A DNA stretch of 64,000 bases. It comes from Streptococcus sp. LPB0220 (GTDB taxonomy: Bacteria; Bacillota; Bacilli; Lactobacillales; Streptococcaceae). The notes under the pieces are model-generated. The model ran no database searches. It was not told the origin of the DNA and worked only from the letters and a program-made list of their open reading frames with translations. Shown here piece after piece: positions 1 to 9,243 of the stretch; position 1 is the first letter of the stretch, and each line of letters opens with the position of its first letter. The position numbers and the translations under genes were made by a program. Where the stretch lies: positions 1,534,001 to 1,598,000 of the forward strand of contig NZ_CP044230.1 of the NCBI RefSeq assembly GCF_008727815.1. Direction: 5' to 3'.

Positions 1-1704
1 CCCTGCGAAGAGAAGAGCAACAGAACCTGCCACTCCAAATATGGTCATCAGCATCCGTTGTTTGTAACGAAAGAGATTACGAGCAGTGACCTTGTGGGTG
101 AAACTCAGACGCTTCCAAATAAACTGGAGACGCTCCAGGAAAATCTTCGAACCAGATACCGGTGGTTTGGGCAGTAATAACAGATTGGCTTCTTCTTTTA
201 ATTCCTTACGCGAAACCCAGTAAGCCGGAAGCACACTCGCGACGAAAGACAGTCCGAGCGCAATCAGAGTCATATCCCCATAAAAATACTCTCTGCTCTC
301 TCCAATCACCATCCCTTGCGTAATAATGTTGGAAATGATCCCCGATAGGAAATAATGGCCCAGCAGGGTTCCTAGTAGGGTCCCGATCGTCCCTGCAAAG
401 AATCCATAGAGGACAAATTTGAGAATGATGTCCCTGGTACGATAGCCCAGCGCCTTAAAAATACCTGCATTGGTTCGCTCTTCATCGACAAAGCGGGTCA
501 TCGTGGTAAAGGTCACCATGGCAGCTACCAGATAAAGAACGACTGGAAAAATATTTCCGACAGCAGAGATACTACTACTGGCATTGCTATACATCAAGTA
601 ACCTTGTCCACCTGGCATGGTCTTGCGGTCATAGACATGATAAGTTGGAATTTCCAGCTGATCTCGCTCCCTTTGCGCTTTTTTCAGCTCCTCCTCTTTT
701 TTTGCGAGCTCCGTTTCACCTGCAGTCCAGTCCTTCTTTTTCTGATCAATTTGTTCTTTGGCTTGATGGAGCTTTTCTTGACTAGCTACTTGCTCTTTAG
801 CTGGCAGAAATGGAGCTAATTTCTTGAACTGGGCCTCCTGCAAGTCTAATTGTTTTTGAGCCTGATCGATCTGATTTTTAGCTGACTGGAGTGTTTCCTC
901 GGCACGACTGAGTTCTTTCTGGCCTTTTTGAATCTGCCCATCCGCCTCCTGCTTGAGTCTTTGATAGCGGGCCTTTCCATTGTCTTTCAGAAGTTTTTCT
1001 AACTCTTCTTGATGAGCTTTGAGCCCTTTTTGGTAGACTTGCGAAAAAGAATCTAAAGACTTCAGATCATCAAACTGGATCCGAGCCATCGCGGGAAGTT
1101 TAGTCGTAAAGACCTCTTTTGAAACTAGTGCATAGGCATCTAGATTTCCACTGCCACTCATGGCAGTGCCTAAATTCTTTTGAGACCACATCTCAGAGGA
1201 TTGAACAAAGCCAACAATGGTGAATTGCTTTCGCTTTAAACTAGAGCGAGTTCCAGACTTTTCTTCAAGTGTGAGGGTATCCCCTATCTGATAGCGATCC
1301 TCCCAAAAACTTGCTAGGGCCAGTTCCCCTTCTTTTTGGGGCAGGCGCCCCTTGGTCACACGAAAGGAAGAAAGACTTTTTGGGGCAGAAAAAAGTCGAA
1401 TCGCCTCTCCTGTTCCTTTCACTGTCAAATCCAGCAGTGAACCAAATTCGACACGCGCCCCTTTGACTCCTAAAAGCTCCTCTTGGTCTTCCTGGTCTAA
1501 TCCCAAGTCCCCCATGACAGCAAGATCTAGCATCTTTTGTTGCTGAATAAACCGGTTAGCCGTTCGGTGCATATTTGGAGTGGTCACCTTTAAGCCAACC
1601 AAGGCCAAGCTTCCCAATAACATCAAGGTTAAGATGGAGAGAAAACGTCCTTTTGAATGTGTAAAAGAACCAAATAGATCCTTCCAATAGACTTTTCGTT
1701 TCAT
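1..1704 (-). CDS. MacB/FtsX-type ABC transporter permease, large form (3' part outside window)
   Basis: Large inner-membrane permease that would pair with the adjacent ATPase. The reading frame is open from the ATG at 1704 to the window edge (568 codons), so the C-terminus is missing. The N-terminus is KRKVYWKDLFGSF followed by a hydrophobic segment (SILTLMLLGSLALVGLKV, about residues 21-40), as in FtsX-like permeases. A long extracellular part follows, with a Lys/Glu/Gln-rich, probably coiled-coil stretch encoded at about 660-1050. Further hydrophobic segments lie near the window start, ending in NLFRYKQRMLMTIFGVAGS, the usual FtsX-domain motif. The gap to the ATPase gene is 13 bp, so they are one operon. 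The substrate is unknown; streptococcal relatives are usually annotated only as ABC transporter permease. Confidence 0.85.
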   Translation of the reverse strand, partial: MKRKVYWKDLFGSFTHSKGRFLSILTLMLLGSLALVGLKVTTPNMHRTANRFIQQQKMLDLAVMGDLGLDQEDQEELLGVKGARVEFGSLLDLTVKGTGEAIRLFSAPKSLSSFRVTKGRLPQKEGELALASFWEDRYQIGDTLTLEEKSGTRSSLKRKQFTIVGFVQSSEMWSQKNLGTAMSGSGNLDAYALVSKEVFTTKLPAMARIQFDDLKSLDSFSQVYQKGLKAHQEELEKLLKDNGKARYQRLKQEADGQIQKGQKELSRAEETLQSAKNQIDQAQKQLDLQEAQFKKLAPFLPAKEQVASQEKLHQAKEQIDQKKKDWTAGETELAKKEEELKKAQRERDQLEIPTYHVYDRKTMPGGQGYLMYSNASSSISAVGNIFPVVLYLVAAMVTFTTMTRFVDEERTNAGIFKALGYRTRDIILKFVLYGFFAGTIGTLLGTLLGHYFLSGIISNIITQGMVIGESREYFYGDMTLIALGLSFVASVLPAYWVSRKELKEEANLLLLPKPPVSGSKIFLERLQFIWKRLSFTHKVTARNLFRYKQRMLMTIFGVAGSVALLFAG

Positions 1705-1717
1705 GCTACCACCTCTT

Positions 1718-2419
1718 CTAATATTCTAGTGTAGCAATATCTTGAGGAAGCTCATTGATTTCTACCGACTTGACCTTGGCATCATGCATGCGAATCACAC
1801 GGTCTGCAATCGGAGCTAGGGCACCATTATGGGTTACGATGATGACCGTCGCTCCCTTTTTTCGAGACATATCCTGTAAAATCCCCAATACTTGCTTACC
1901 CGTCTGGTAATCCAAGGCTCCCGTCGGCTCATCACAAAGGAGGATTTTAGGATTTTTCGCCACTGCCCGAGCGATCGCCACCCGTTGTTGCTCGCCGCCT
2001 GACAATTGAGCAGGAAAATTATGAAGACGTTTGCCAAGTCCTACTTCTTTTAAAACAGCTTCCGGATCTAGAGCATCAGAAACAATTTCTGAAGCCAACT
2101 CAACATTCTCCTTAGCTGTCAAATTAGGGACCAGATTATAAAATTGAAAGACAAAACCAACATCATCTCGTCGATAATCCGTCCGTTGATGAGCATTGAG
2201 TTTTGCAATATCCACTCCATCAATCAGAACCTGACCCTCGTCATTGGTGTCCATCCCCCCTAAGATATTGAGAACCGTTGATTTTCCAGCTCCTGATGCT
2301 CCCAAAATAATGACCAACTCGCCTTTTTCAATCTCAAAGGAAACATCCCGGTTAGCGAAAATCTCTGTCTCTCCACTCGTATAACGCTTGTAACAGTGCT
2401 GCATTTCGATGTAGGCCAT
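1718..2419 (-). CDS. ABC transporter ATP-binding protein (MacB/LolD type)
   Basis: Cytoplasmic ATPase of 233 residues energising the FtsX-type permease encoded just downstream. Visible motifs are Walker [10 protein letters not shown] (about residues 40-48), signature [14 protein letters not shown] (about 140), Walker [13 protein letters not shown] (about 160) and the H-loop VTHNG. The length and the PTGALD motif are typical of the MacB/LolD/FtsE subfamily that works with FtsX-like permeases in export or envelope remodelling rather than import. It is the first gene of a two-gene operon read leftwards; GGAGGGAGGAGAGGAAA lies just before the ATG. The cargo cannot be told from sequence. Confidence 0.92.
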   Translation of the reverse strand: MAYIEMQHCYKRYTSGETEIFANRDVSFEIEKGELVIILGASGAGKSTVLNILGGMDTNDEGQVLIDGVDIAKLNAHQRTDYRRDDVGFVFQFYNLVPNLTAKENVELASEIVSDALDPEAVLKEVGLGKRLHNFPAQLSGGEQQRVAIARAVAKNPKILLCDEPTGALDYQTGKQVLGILQDMSRKKGATVIIVTHNGALAPIADRVIRMHDAKVKSVEINELPQDIATLEY

Positions 2420-2538
2420 TTCCTCTCCTCCCTCCTACTTCCTATCTATATTATAGTCCTTTTCTGATAGATTACAAAGAAATCGAGGTAGTAGAAAACA
2501 AGGTTATCCTAAATTATCATGAACTATTATAAATTTTA

Positions 2539-2547
2539 TGCTATAAT
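2539..2547 (+). promoter_or_regulatory. Extended -10 promoter of mntH
   Basis: TGCTATAAT is an extended -10 (TGNTATAAT), with TATAAT at 2542-2547. No good -35 is seen at the right spacing. It lies downstream of a possible upstream ATG at 2519, so that ATG would not be transcribed from it; this supports the GTG start at 2588. Confidence 0.6.
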
Positions 2548-2587
2548 TAGAGACAAATTTGATTTATTCTTAGAAAGAAGGCTCATT

Positions 2588-3934
2588 GTGAGTTTACAAC
2601 AGTTTGAAAGGAAATCACTTCAAGAAATCAACCAATCTATTGACGTGCCAAAAGGGATCCCTTTTTGGAAGACCCTTCTGCTCTTTTCAGGACCAGGAAG
2701 TCTAGTAGCTGTCGGCTATATGGATCCGGGAAACTGGATTACGAGTGTCGTCGGAGGAGCCCAATACCGCTACCTCCTCTTATCAGTAGTTCTTCTCTCG
2801 TCTTTAATCGCCATGCAGTTGCAACAAATGGCTGGAAAATTAGGGATTGTCCATCGTAAGGATCTGGCCCAAACAACCGCCCATCATTTACCAAAATGGC
2901 TTCGCTATACCCTTTGGATTGTGATTGAACTTGCCTTGATGGCGACAGATTTAGCAGAAGTCATCGGATCAGGGATTGCCCTCCACCTTCTTTTTGGCTG
3001 GCCCTTGCTCTTTTCTATCCTGATCACTATCTTTGATGTCTTCCTATTACTAGGGCTCATGCATCTAGGATTTCGAAAGATCGAGGCCATCGTATCAACC
3101 TTGATCCTCACGATCCTTGCAATTTTTGGCTATCTGGTATTCCTATCGAAACCAGATATCGGAGGAATCTTCGCTGGCTTCCTGCCTCAAAAAGAGGTGT
3201 TAGGAATTGGGCTTCCAAAAGGAAATGAAGCCTTGACCTTGGCGCTTGGAATCATCGGGGCAACCGTAATGCCCCACAACCTCTACCTCCACTCTTCCAT
3301 TTCGCAAACGCGAAAGGTGGACTACAAAGATCCAGCAGATATCAAACGGGCAGTGCGCTTTATGACCTGGGATTCAAATATTGAATTGAGTTTGGCCTTC
3401 GTCGTCAACTCCCTCCTCTTGATTCTTGGAGCGGCCCTCTTCTTCGGTCACGGGGATAAGATCGGTGCTTTTTCTAGCATGTACAATGCCCTCAAGGATA
3501 ACCACATTGCCGGTGCTATCGCTAGTCCCTTCTTGTCCACCCTCTTTGCCATCGCTTTGTTAGCCAGTGGTCAAAATTCAACCATAACTGGGACCCTAAC
3601 TGGTCAAATCGTTATGGAAGGTTTCTTGAGATTCCGCCTGCCACAATGGGTCGTTCGTCTCATGACTCGGATCATTGCCCTTCTTCCTGTCATCATCGTT
3701 GCGATCTTATTTGGAGATCAGGAACATGTCCTTGATGACCTTCTGGTTTATTCTCAAGTCTTCCTATCAGCGGCTCTTCCATTCTCCATCTTCCCTCTGG
3801 TTTATTTCACCTCCAACAAGGAAATCATGGGAGAGCATGTCAATGCGAAATGGAATACTTTCTTAGGCTATCTCGTTGCGATTGTCTTAACCATCTTAAA
3901 TTTCAATTTGATCGTGACAACTTTTATCAAATAA
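2588..3934 (+). CDS. mntH: Nramp-family Mn(2+)/divalent metal:proton symporter MntH
   Basis: Imports Mn2+ (and Fe2+) across the membrane with protons. The Nramp signatures are clear: DPGN in TM1 (GYMDPGNWITS, about residues 46-49) and MPHNLYLHSS in TM6, both metal-binding. About eleven hydrophobic segments fill the 448-residue protein, the family's normal length. An in-frame ATG exists at 2519 but lies upstream of the -10 element; GTG 2588 is preceded by AGAAAGAAGG at good spacing and is preferred. It stands alone, with a strong terminator behind it. No manganese-regulator site was recognised. Confidence 0.93.
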   Translation: MSLQQFERKSLQEINQSIDVPKGIPFWKTLLLFSGPGSLVAVGYMDPGNWITSVVGGAQYRYLLLSVVLLSSLIAMQLQQMAGKLGIVHRKDLAQTTAHHLPKWLRYTLWIVIELALMATDLAEVIGSGIALHLLFGWPLLFSILITIFDVFLLLGLMHLGFRKIEAIVSTLILTILAIFGYLVFLSKPDIGGIFAGFLPQKEVLGIGLPKGNEALTLALGIIGATVMPHNLYLHSSISQTRKVDYKDPADIKRAVRFMTWDSNIELSLAFVVNSLLLILGAALFFGHGDKIGAFSSMYNALKDNHIAGAIASPFLSTLFAIALLASGQNSTITGTLTGQIVMEGFLRFRLPQWVVRLMTRIIALLPVIIVAILFGDQEHVLDDLLVYSQVFLSAALPFSIFPLVYFTSNKEIMGEHVNAKWNTFLGYLVAIVLTILNFNLIVTTFIK

Positions 3935-3940
3935 AGAAAC

Positions 3941-3967
3941 CAGCACTTAAACAGTGCTGTTTTTTTT
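3941..3967 (+). terminator. Rho-independent terminator of mntH
   Basis: CAGCACT/AGTGCTG stem, five-base loop, followed by eight T residues, directly after the mntH stop codon. Confidence 0.9.
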
Positions 3968-4105
3968 GTTCGTCCCTTCATCTTGTTCCTCCTTTTCCTA
4001 AAAATTTCCTGACCATTTTTTTAGGAGGGAATTATTTTAAATCACTAATTGTTGTGAAGTTTTCACAAAATCTTGCCAGTGCCCGTCACTCATAAACTTG
4101 TAAAA

Positions 4106-4137
4106 TTTTTGTACATTTTTCGTTATCTGTACAAAAA
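4106..4137 (+). promoter_or_regulatory. Perfect 10-bp inverted repeat upstream of the tetR promoter (candidate operator)
   Basis: TTTTTGTACA at 4106-4115 and TGTACAAAAA at 4128-4137 are exact reverse complements separated by 12 bp, giving 22 bp between arm centres (about two helical turns). The repeat sits 9 bp upstream of the -35 hexamer of the following TetR-family gene. It is not followed by a T-run and is not a terminator. Binding by this TetR protein is inferred only. Confidence 0.5.
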
Positions 4138-4146
4138 TGAGAATTG

Positions 4147-4175
4147 TTGTCTAATTTATTCTTTTGGAGTATAAT
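4147..4175 (+). promoter_or_regulatory. Sigma-A promoter of the TetR-family gene
   Basis: TTGTCT at 4147-4152 and TATAAT at 4170-4175 with a 17-bp spacer. About 86 bp of AT-rich leader separate it from the ATG at 4269. The rest of the mntH-tetR gap (3968-4105) shows nothing recognisable. Confidence 0.7.
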
Positions 4176-4268
4176 GCTCTTTGTTAGTGTCGTGAAATTA
4201 TTTAACATATAAATTATTTCAACGTCAAATAAATAAGAATAAATTTATACAACTACAGAAAGGAACAT

Positions 4269-4811
4269 ATGGTACGCCAAAGACAAACAACAACCAAGTC
4301 AGACTTACGAAATGCGCTCTCAAAACTCCTCTTGCAACAACCTTTTGAAAGCATCACTATTCGACAATTAACTGAAACCGCTGGGATTAACCGCGGGACC
4401 TTCTACTTGCACTATGTCGATAAATACGACATGTTTGAGCAAATGAAAATGGACATGATGCAAGAATTGGATAGCCTCTTCGTTGAGGGAAGCCCTGTCA
4501 AGGTGAACTTTCTCAATGTCTTGACCGCTATTAAAGAGAATTATGATTTTATTTATGCATTGTCCCAATCCTGCTGCTCAGACTTCCGTAAACTAGTAAG
4601 AAGTTTTACCCTCCATGCACTAGACGATACTCCCCATGCTAAAGAACACATCATTTCAGACTTTCAAGTTCCATACAAGTATGGTCTAGAAATTTTCATC
4701 GCTACCATCGAATCTGTGATTGTGACCTGGTTAGAATCCGGTGCCAAGGAAGAGCCAATCGAAATCGGGACGATCATTCTTAGCGTCTGCGACTTTGCTA
4801 GCTGGAACTAA
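4269..4811 (+). CDS. TetR/AcrR-family transcriptional regulator
   Basis: DNA-binding repressor-type protein of 180 residues. The N-terminal TetR helix-turn-helix is clear: SDLRNALSKLLLQQPFESI, then TIRQLTETAGINRGTFYLHY (about residues 35-55), with the FYLHY recognition-helix end typical of the family. The helical C-terminal part resembles the TetR_C domain of orphan streptococcal TetR proteins and would bind an unknown ligand. AGAAAGG precedes the ATG. It is monocistronic, with its own promoter and terminator and an inverted repeat near the promoter suggesting autoregulation. Target genes are unknown; neighbouring mntH and tehB have their own signals. Confidence 0.85.
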   Translation: MVRQRQTTTKSDLRNALSKLLLQQPFESITIRQLTETAGINRGTFYLHYVDKYDMFEQMKMDMMQELDSLFVEGSPVKVNFLNVLTAIKENYDFIYALSQSCCSDFRKLVRSFTLHALDDTPHAKEHIISDFQVPYKYGLEIFIATIESVIVTWLESGAKEEPIEIGTIILSVCDFASWN

Positions 4812-4818
4812 ATCCCCC

Positions 4819-4854
4819 AACCTTTTCCTAGCTTTATGGAGAAGGTTTTTCTTT
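4819..4854 (+). terminator. Terminator of the tetR gene
   Basis: AACCTTTTCC pairs with GGAGAAGGTT (one G-U pair), followed by TTTTTCTTTTT. Confidence 0.8.
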
Positions 4855-4906
4855 TTGGCAAATGAACAACATTCAGATCACCTTGTTCAACTTGTTTGTA
4901 AAAGCA

Positions 4907-4936
4907 AAAAAGCAGGATGCTAGGATCCTGCTTTTT
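4907..4936 (-). terminator. Bidirectional terminator between tetR and tehB
   Basis: AAAAAGCAGGAT and ATCCTGCTTTTT form a perfect 12-bp stem with a 6-base loop; A/T runs on both sides let it work on either strand. It lies just past the tehB stop. Confidence 0.85.
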
Positions 4937-4938
4937 CT

Positions 4939-5799
4939 CTATTTTTTCTTTGCCAACATGGTTGCAAATCGAAGTTGAATCCGATGGCCATTCTCATCTC
5001 GACGATGGAGATGGCCTGGATTTTCATTGTACTTGACCAATTCCCAATCCTTGTAATACTCCGCCAATTCTCCTTCTTTAAAGGTGAACGAGAAAGGCAT
5101 CTGGCAAGGATAATCTTCTGTATCCATGGCACAGACAATGAGATTGTAGCCACCTGGATTGGTATGCTCTTGCATATTGCGGATGATCGCTGGAATCCGA
5201 TCAGCCTCTAAAAACATGAGGACCACAGTTGATACGATGAAGTCATAGTTTTGGGTAAGAGCTGCAGCATTGATATCATAGAGTCCCACTGGCATCTCTA
5301 GATCTTCCTCAGCGACAATACTTTGTAAGATCTCAAGAGCCAGTTCATTTTGATCGACGGCCGTCACGTCAAAGCCATGTTGGGCCAAAAAGAGGGCGTT
5401 GCGTCCTTGCCCGCATCCTAGATCCAATGCCTTTCCAGCGGGGACAATTCCCACTGCTTCTAGCACTTCTGAATGGACAGGATTGGTGTTGTATTTTTTG
5501 GGGAAATAGTCTTTTGGCTCACAGTAAAATTCTAGGTACCACTCCACATCGTCAGTCGCCGCTTCGACACGATGCCAGGCCTGGGGCTCGGCCATGGGGT
5601 TCTCTGCTCCTGCTTCAAAGAGGTGGCTCGCGATTTCTTCCCCCTCTTCGGTCAATTCAATAAATCGTAACTGACCTTTTAAAACTGTAATCTTCCCCCA
5701 GGTTCCCACCTTGGTATTGTGCTTTCTTTGAAGAGCTTCTGGCATGGTATCCTTGGTCCAGATAGGCATGCGTTTGTAAGCGATCAATTTTTGTGTCAT
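4939..5799 (-). CDS. tehB: TehB-type SAM-dependent methyltransferase (tellurite resistance) with N-terminal DUF1971 domain
   Basis: Cytosolic methyltransferase, 286 residues. Residues 1-90 match the TehB N-terminal cupin-like domain (start TQKLIAYKRMPIW, then WGKITVLKGQLRFIE). The C-terminal two thirds carry methyltransferase motif I LDLGCGQGRN followed by the acidic VTAVDQN strand. TehB methylates tellurite and perhaps selenite; in streptococci the natural substrate is unproven. It follows smpB, as in the pneumococcal order rnr-smpB-tehB, but a terminator-like hairpin sits between smpB and tehB. Length and domains are complete. Confidence 0.9.
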   Translation of the reverse strand: MTQKLIAYKRMPIWTKDTMPEALQRKHNTKVGTWGKITVLKGQLRFIELTEEGEEIASHLFEAGAENPMAEPQAWHRVEAATDDVEWYLEFYCEPKDYFPKKYNTNPVHSEVLEAVGIVPAGKALDLGCGQGRNALFLAQHGFDVTAVDQNELALEILQSIVAEEDLEMPVGLYDINAAALTQNYDFIVSTVVLMFLEADRIPAIIRNMQEHTNPGGYNLIVCAMDTEDYPCQMPFSFTFKEGELAEYYKDWELVKYNENPGHLHRRDENGHRIQLRFATMLAKKK

Positions 5800-5886
5800 G
5801 CTGCTTCTCCTTTTTCTTTCAGTACCCTTATCATACAGAAAAAAGACCCTTTTTACAAGTTGGAAAAAGGAGAGCCCATCTCTAAG

Positions 5887-5929
5887 AAAAAAGACAGATC
5901 TGAAACAAGTTTCAAAACTGCCTTTTTCT
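5887..5929 (-). terminator. Terminator of the rnr-smpB transcript
   Basis: On the minus strand AAAAGGCAG pairs with CTGTCTTTT (one wobble), with an inner GAAAC/GTTTC hairpin, followed by a T-rich run. It directly follows the smpB stop. Confidence 0.65.
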
Positions 5930-6397
5930 TTAACGTGTATTGTATTGTTTCATGACCCGTGCGATATCCCGGTTTTGTTCCCGACGCTTGATGGATTCAC
6001 GCTTATCATAATCATGTTTCCCTTTAGCGAGCCCCAAAAGTAATTTGGCATAGCCGTCCTTGAGATAGACCTTCAAAGGCACCAAGGTCATTCCGGTCCC
6101 TTTGGTGTCTTGGTCCAGCTTTTGGATTTGCTTTTTATGAAGCAGGAGCTTGCGACGACGGTCTGGATCTTGGTTCCAGATATTGCCTTCCTCATAAGGG
6201 GCAATGTGGACATTGCTAAGCCAAACTTCGCCATTTTTTACTTGTGCAAAGCCATCTTTCAAGTTAATGCGTGCTGCACGGACACTTTTGATCTCTGTCC
6301 CCGTCAGCACCATCCCTGCTTCAATCGTATCCACGATGGTGTAGTCATGTCTCGCCTTTTTATTTTGCGCGACTACCTTTCCTTCGCCCTTTGCCAT
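5930..6397 (-). CDS. smpB: SsrA (tmRNA)-binding protein SmpB
   Basis: RNA-binding protein of 155 residues that brings tmRNA to stalled ribosomes for trans-translation. The start [20 protein letters not shown], the [20 protein letters not shown] block and the positively charged tail ([28 protein letters not shown]) are diagnostic. Its ATG lies 38 nt inside the 3' end of rnr, so the two genes are translationally linked; RNase R and SmpB also act together in degrading mRNA on stalled ribosomes. No lesion seen. Confidence 0.97.
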   Translation of the reverse strand: MAKGEGKVVAQNKKARHDYTIVDTIEAGMVLTGTEIKSVRAARINLKDGFAQVKNGEVWLSNVHIAPYEEGNIWNQDPDRRRKLLLHKKQIQKLDQDTKGTGMTLVPLKVYLKDGYAKLLLGLAKGKHDYDKRESIKRREQNRDIARVMKQYNTR

Positions 6398-8720
6398 GTT
6401 TGGCTCCTTTCTTTGCTACTTCCTTGTAAAATGGTTTCTTCCCTTTTTTCTTTTTGGATTTAGAGGAAGAATCTTTCCGCTTGTCATCTTTTCTAGCAGT
6501 TGATCCCTTAGAAACTTTTTTGTCCTTGCGTCTGCGATCCCGGCGATTGCCATCTCGGTCACGTCCTTTAGACTTGAGGCCTTTTTCAACGACATCCCAT
6601 TCACTTGGAATATAAGAGAAATCAATCTCTCCGGTCATCTTGTCGGCTCTTTCTACCTTGATTCGGATTTGCTGACCGACACGGAAGGTTACTCCGGATT
6701 TTTCCCCGCGAAGGGTTAGATCTCGTTCGTTAAAATGGTAGAATTCAGGAAGATTGGTAATATGGATCAAACCTTCGACTGTATTTGGCAACTCCACAAA
6801 GATACCAAATTTCACCACACTGGAAACCACAGCATCGTACTCTTCTCCAACATAGTCTTCCATGTATTCAGCCTTCTTCATGGCTTCAACTTCGCGCTCA
6901 GCATCAATCGCCCGGCGTTCTCGACTGGAGGATTGGCTGGCAATATCTGGCAGGATTTGTTCAAAGTGTTCTGCCACTTCTTGGGATTTTCCGTATTCAC
7001 GCACCATTCGATGAACCATCAGGTCTGGATAACGCCGGATGGGACTGGTAAAGTGGGTGTAATATTCCGCAGCGAGTCCATAGTGTCCATGATTGTGCTC
7101 TGAATAGCGGGCCTGTTGCATCGAGCGCAACAACATCATGGAGAGAACGTCCGCATAAGGTTCCCCTTCGACCTTGCGCATAATTTCTTGCAGGGTTTCT
7201 TGGCTCATCTCACTAGCCGTTCCGTAGATTGGGATCCCAAAACTAGAAGCATAGTCGATAAACTTCTGTACTTTTTCTGCCTTTGGGTCTTCGTGGATCC
7301 GATAGATGAACGGTAATTTCAGTCGCGTAAAGTGCTCCGCTACCGTTTCATTGGCAATCAACATAAAGGACTCAATCATCCGCTCAGCAATCCCTCTTTG
7401 ACGCAAGACGATATCGACCGGTTTTCCTTCTTTATTGACTAAGATTTTAGCCTCATTGGTATCAAAATTAAGGGCTCCTCTGCGAATCCGCATGCTTTCA
7501 AGAATGCCGTGCAAGGTAGCCATTTGATGAATACTTGGGACAATTTTTTTAAACTTTTGAGCCTTTTCTTCGTCGCCTGCTAAGATATCATTGACGTCAC
7601 TATAGGTCATCCGGAAGGTCGTATTGATCACCGTTTGGGTAATGGTGTGCTTGACGACCTTTCCATGGGGATCAATCTCCATGATGGCAGACTGGGTCAG
7701 GCGGTCCACATTCGGATTTAAAGAACAGATCCCATTGGACAAGCGTTCTGGAAGCATGGGTACTACTCGGTCGGTCACATAGACGGAGGTTGCACGATTT
7801 AGAGCTTCCTTATCAAGAGCTGAACCTTCTGTAACATAATAAGAAACATCTGCGATGTGAACACCCAGCTCAAAGTTGCCGTTCTTGAGTAGCTTGATAT
7901 GGACTGCATCGTCCAAGTCTTTGGCATCTGCCCCATCAATCGTAAAGGTGATCTCATCTCGCAGATCTAACCGTCCCTCTAAATCCTTAGCAGACGGTGC
8001 ATCTGGAACCTGATCAGCCTCTTTCAGCACTTCTTCTGGAAATTCTGAGACGATGTCCATGGATTCTAACACTTCCAAGACATCGATTCCTGGATCTGTC
8101 ACATGACCGACCACATCCCGTACAGTCGCCACAAAATAATTGTGTTTGCGGCTCGGGTATTGATCAATTTCGACCTTGAGGATTTCGGTACCTTCCAATT
8201 GGATGGCTGGCTTCTTCACATAGATCAGCTGGCTGATTTTTTGATTTTTCGAACGAATGTAGCCGGCATATTTGGGCTTTTCCTCATCCAGAACAATTTG
8301 TCCAACAACCGTTTTGACGCTATGATCCAAGACATCAATAATCTTCGCTTCTGCTGCCGTTCCTTTGTTTCGGTCTGCTACCTTGGTAATGACGATCTCA
8401 ACAGTATCCCCATCGATGGCGTGGTTGACATCATTTCGACCAACAAAGAGGTCCTCTTCTTCGCCTTCTAAACTGACAAAGCCAAAGCCATTTTTATGGG
8501 CATGAAAGATCCCCTTGAGGGTAATGGCTGGGGCCTTCTTTTGAGCCAAACGAAGAGAGCCATCATCCTCGAATTTCAACTCATGACGGCGTTCCATCAG
8601 AGAGATGGTTTTGACCAAGTCACGAAAATCCTTAGATCCTTCTTTTCCTAGAGCTGCTGCCAGATCATTGATCTGGGCTTTGTCATGCTCTTGTAAATAT
8701 TCTTTTATATCTGTTTTCAT
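6360..8720 (-). CDS. rnr: Ribonuclease R (3'-5' exoribonuclease)
   Basis: Hydrolytic, processive 3'-5' exonuclease that degrades structured RNA and, with SmpB/tmRNA, mRNA on stalled ribosomes. The 786 residues contain an N-terminal winged-helix (about 1-60), cold-shock domains (about 65-220), the RNB catalytic domain with [13 protein letters not shown] (about residue 258 on), an S1 domain ([23 protein letters not shown], about 630-710) and a long Lys/Arg-rich tail from about 715. The length is normal. The 3' end overlaps smpB. A terminator-like hairpin lies between secG and rnr, so rnr may be transcribed only partly with the upstream genes. Confidence 0.96.
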   Translation of the reverse strand: MKTDIKEYLQEHDKAQINDLAAALGKEGSKDFRDLVKTISLMERRHELKFEDDGSLRLAQKKAPAITLKGIFHAHKNGFGFVSLEGEEEDLFVGRNDVNHAIDGDTVEIVITKVADRNKGTAAEAKIIDVLDHSVKTVVGQIVLDEEKPKYAGYIRSKNQKISQLIYVKKPAIQLEGTEILKVEIDQYPSRKHNYFVATVRDVVGHVTDPGIDVLEVLESMDIVSEFPEEVLKEADQVPDAPSAKDLEGRLDLRDEITFTIDGADAKDLDDAVHIKLLKNGNFELGVHIADVSYYVTEGSALDKEALNRATSVYVTDRVVPMLPERLSNGICSLNPNVDRLTQSAIMEIDPHGKVVKHTITQTVINTTFRMTYSDVNDILAGDEEKAQKFKKIVPSIHQMATLHGILESMRIRRGALNFDTNEAKILVNKEGKPVDIVLRQRGIAERMIESFMLIANETVAEHFTRLKLPFIYRIHEDPKAEKVQKFIDYASSFGIPIYGTASEMSQETLQEIMRKVEGEPYADVLSMMLLRSMQQARYSEHNHGHYGLAAEYYTHFTSPIRRYPDLMVHRMVREYGKSQEVAEHFEQILPDIASQSSSRERRAIDAEREVEAMKKAEYMEDYVGEEYDAVVSSVVKFGIFVELPNTVEGLIHITNLPEFYHFNERDLTLRGEKSGVTFRVGQQIRIKVERADKMTGEIDFSYIPSEWDVVEKGLKSKGRDRDGNRRDRRRKDKKVSKGSTARKDDKRKDSSSKSKKKKGKKPFYKEVAKKGAKHGKGRRKGSRAK

Positions 8721-8780
8721 TAATTTTTTGCTGGTTATCCAGCCTCCTTTTTTCTATCTAATTTTATAATCATCGTTTTG

Positions 8781-8817
8781 CAAAATAAAAATAGGCAAAG
8801 ACATTGTCTGAGCCTAT
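8781..8817 (-). terminator. Terminator/attenuator between secG and rnr
   Basis: On the minus strand ATAGGC...AGACAATGTCT...GCCTAT forms a stem followed by TTTTTATTTT, between the secG stop and the rnr ATG. It may reduce read-through from the upstream operon into rnr. Confidence 0.65.
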
Positions 8818-8818
8818 C

Positions 8819-9052
8819 TTATCTACTAGAAAGTACCATTAAGATCATCGCGATCAATAACCAAAAGAAGATCATAATAGCTGTTAAACGCTGCATCACG
8901 GCTTCAAACCCGCGCGCTTTTGAACGTTCAAACAAGTCATTTGAGCTTGCGTCAAAGACGTTGCTCGATTGGTTTTTTGTTGGTTGCATAAAAATTGCGA
9001 TAATAATCAATACTGATAATACTAGTAAAATAGTTGTTAATGCTCCGCTCAT
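8819..9052 (-). CDS. secG: Preprotein translocase subunit SecG
   Basis: Small membrane subunit of the SecYEG protein-conducting channel. Two hydrophobic helices (about residues 3-20 and 53-74) flank a cytosolic segment with NVFDASSNDLFERSKARGFE, as in streptococcal SecG. The 77-residue length is typical. ATG 9052 is chosen over a TTG two codons earlier because the AAGGAG site is 8 nt from the ATG and only 2 nt from the TTG. It sits between rpmG and rnr. Confidence 0.93.
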   Translation of the reverse strand: MSGALTTILLVLSVLIIIAIFMQPTKNQSSNVFDASSNDLFERSKARGFEAVMQRLTAIMIFFWLLIAMILMVLSSR

Positions 9053-9093
9053 ATTCAAAACTCCTTAAAATCCTCACTATTATACCATGAAAA

Positions 9094-9243
9094 TCATTTT
9101 GATTCAATATGTAAGGTTACTTTTCTTTCCTTGGGACAATACTTCAAGACCTCGATCTTTTCGGGATGGGTTTTGGTATTTTTACTGGTCAAATAATTCT
9201 GACTCCCACAGCTTGTGCAGGTCAATTGAACTTTAATTCGCAC
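9094..9243 (-). CDS. rpmG: 50S ribosomal protein L33 (rpmG type)
   Basis: Short gene of 49 codons starting with GTG. The translation begins [20 protein letters not shown] and ends KVTLHIESK, clear L33. L33 is a peripheral protein of the large ribosomal subunit near the E site. Cys9, Cys12 and Cys36 are present but the expected fourth zinc ligand is a Glu (CPKE instead of CxxC), so the zinc ribbon looks incomplete. Bacteria often keep zinc-binding and zinc-free L33 paralogues, so this may be the reduced-zinc version. Its start overlaps the end of the pmrA-like gene by 11 nt. Confidence 0.93.
   Translation of the reverse strand: MRIKVQLTCTSCGSQNYLTSKNTKTHPEKIEVLKYCPKERKVTLHIESK

Noticed and set aside
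2519..2587. N-terminal extension of MntH from ATG 2519
   Set aside because: The ATG lies upstream of the extended -10 at 2539-2547, and GTG 2588 has its own ribosome-binding site and gives a normal Nramp N-terminus.
6360..6397. 38-nt overlap of rnr and smpB as a possible frameshift artefact
   Set aside because: Both proteins have normal lengths and termini; the overlap is compatible with translational coupling.
8778..9068. Open frame on the plus strand across secG
   Set aside because: It is the antisense shadow of secG, lacks a ribosome-binding site and matches no family.
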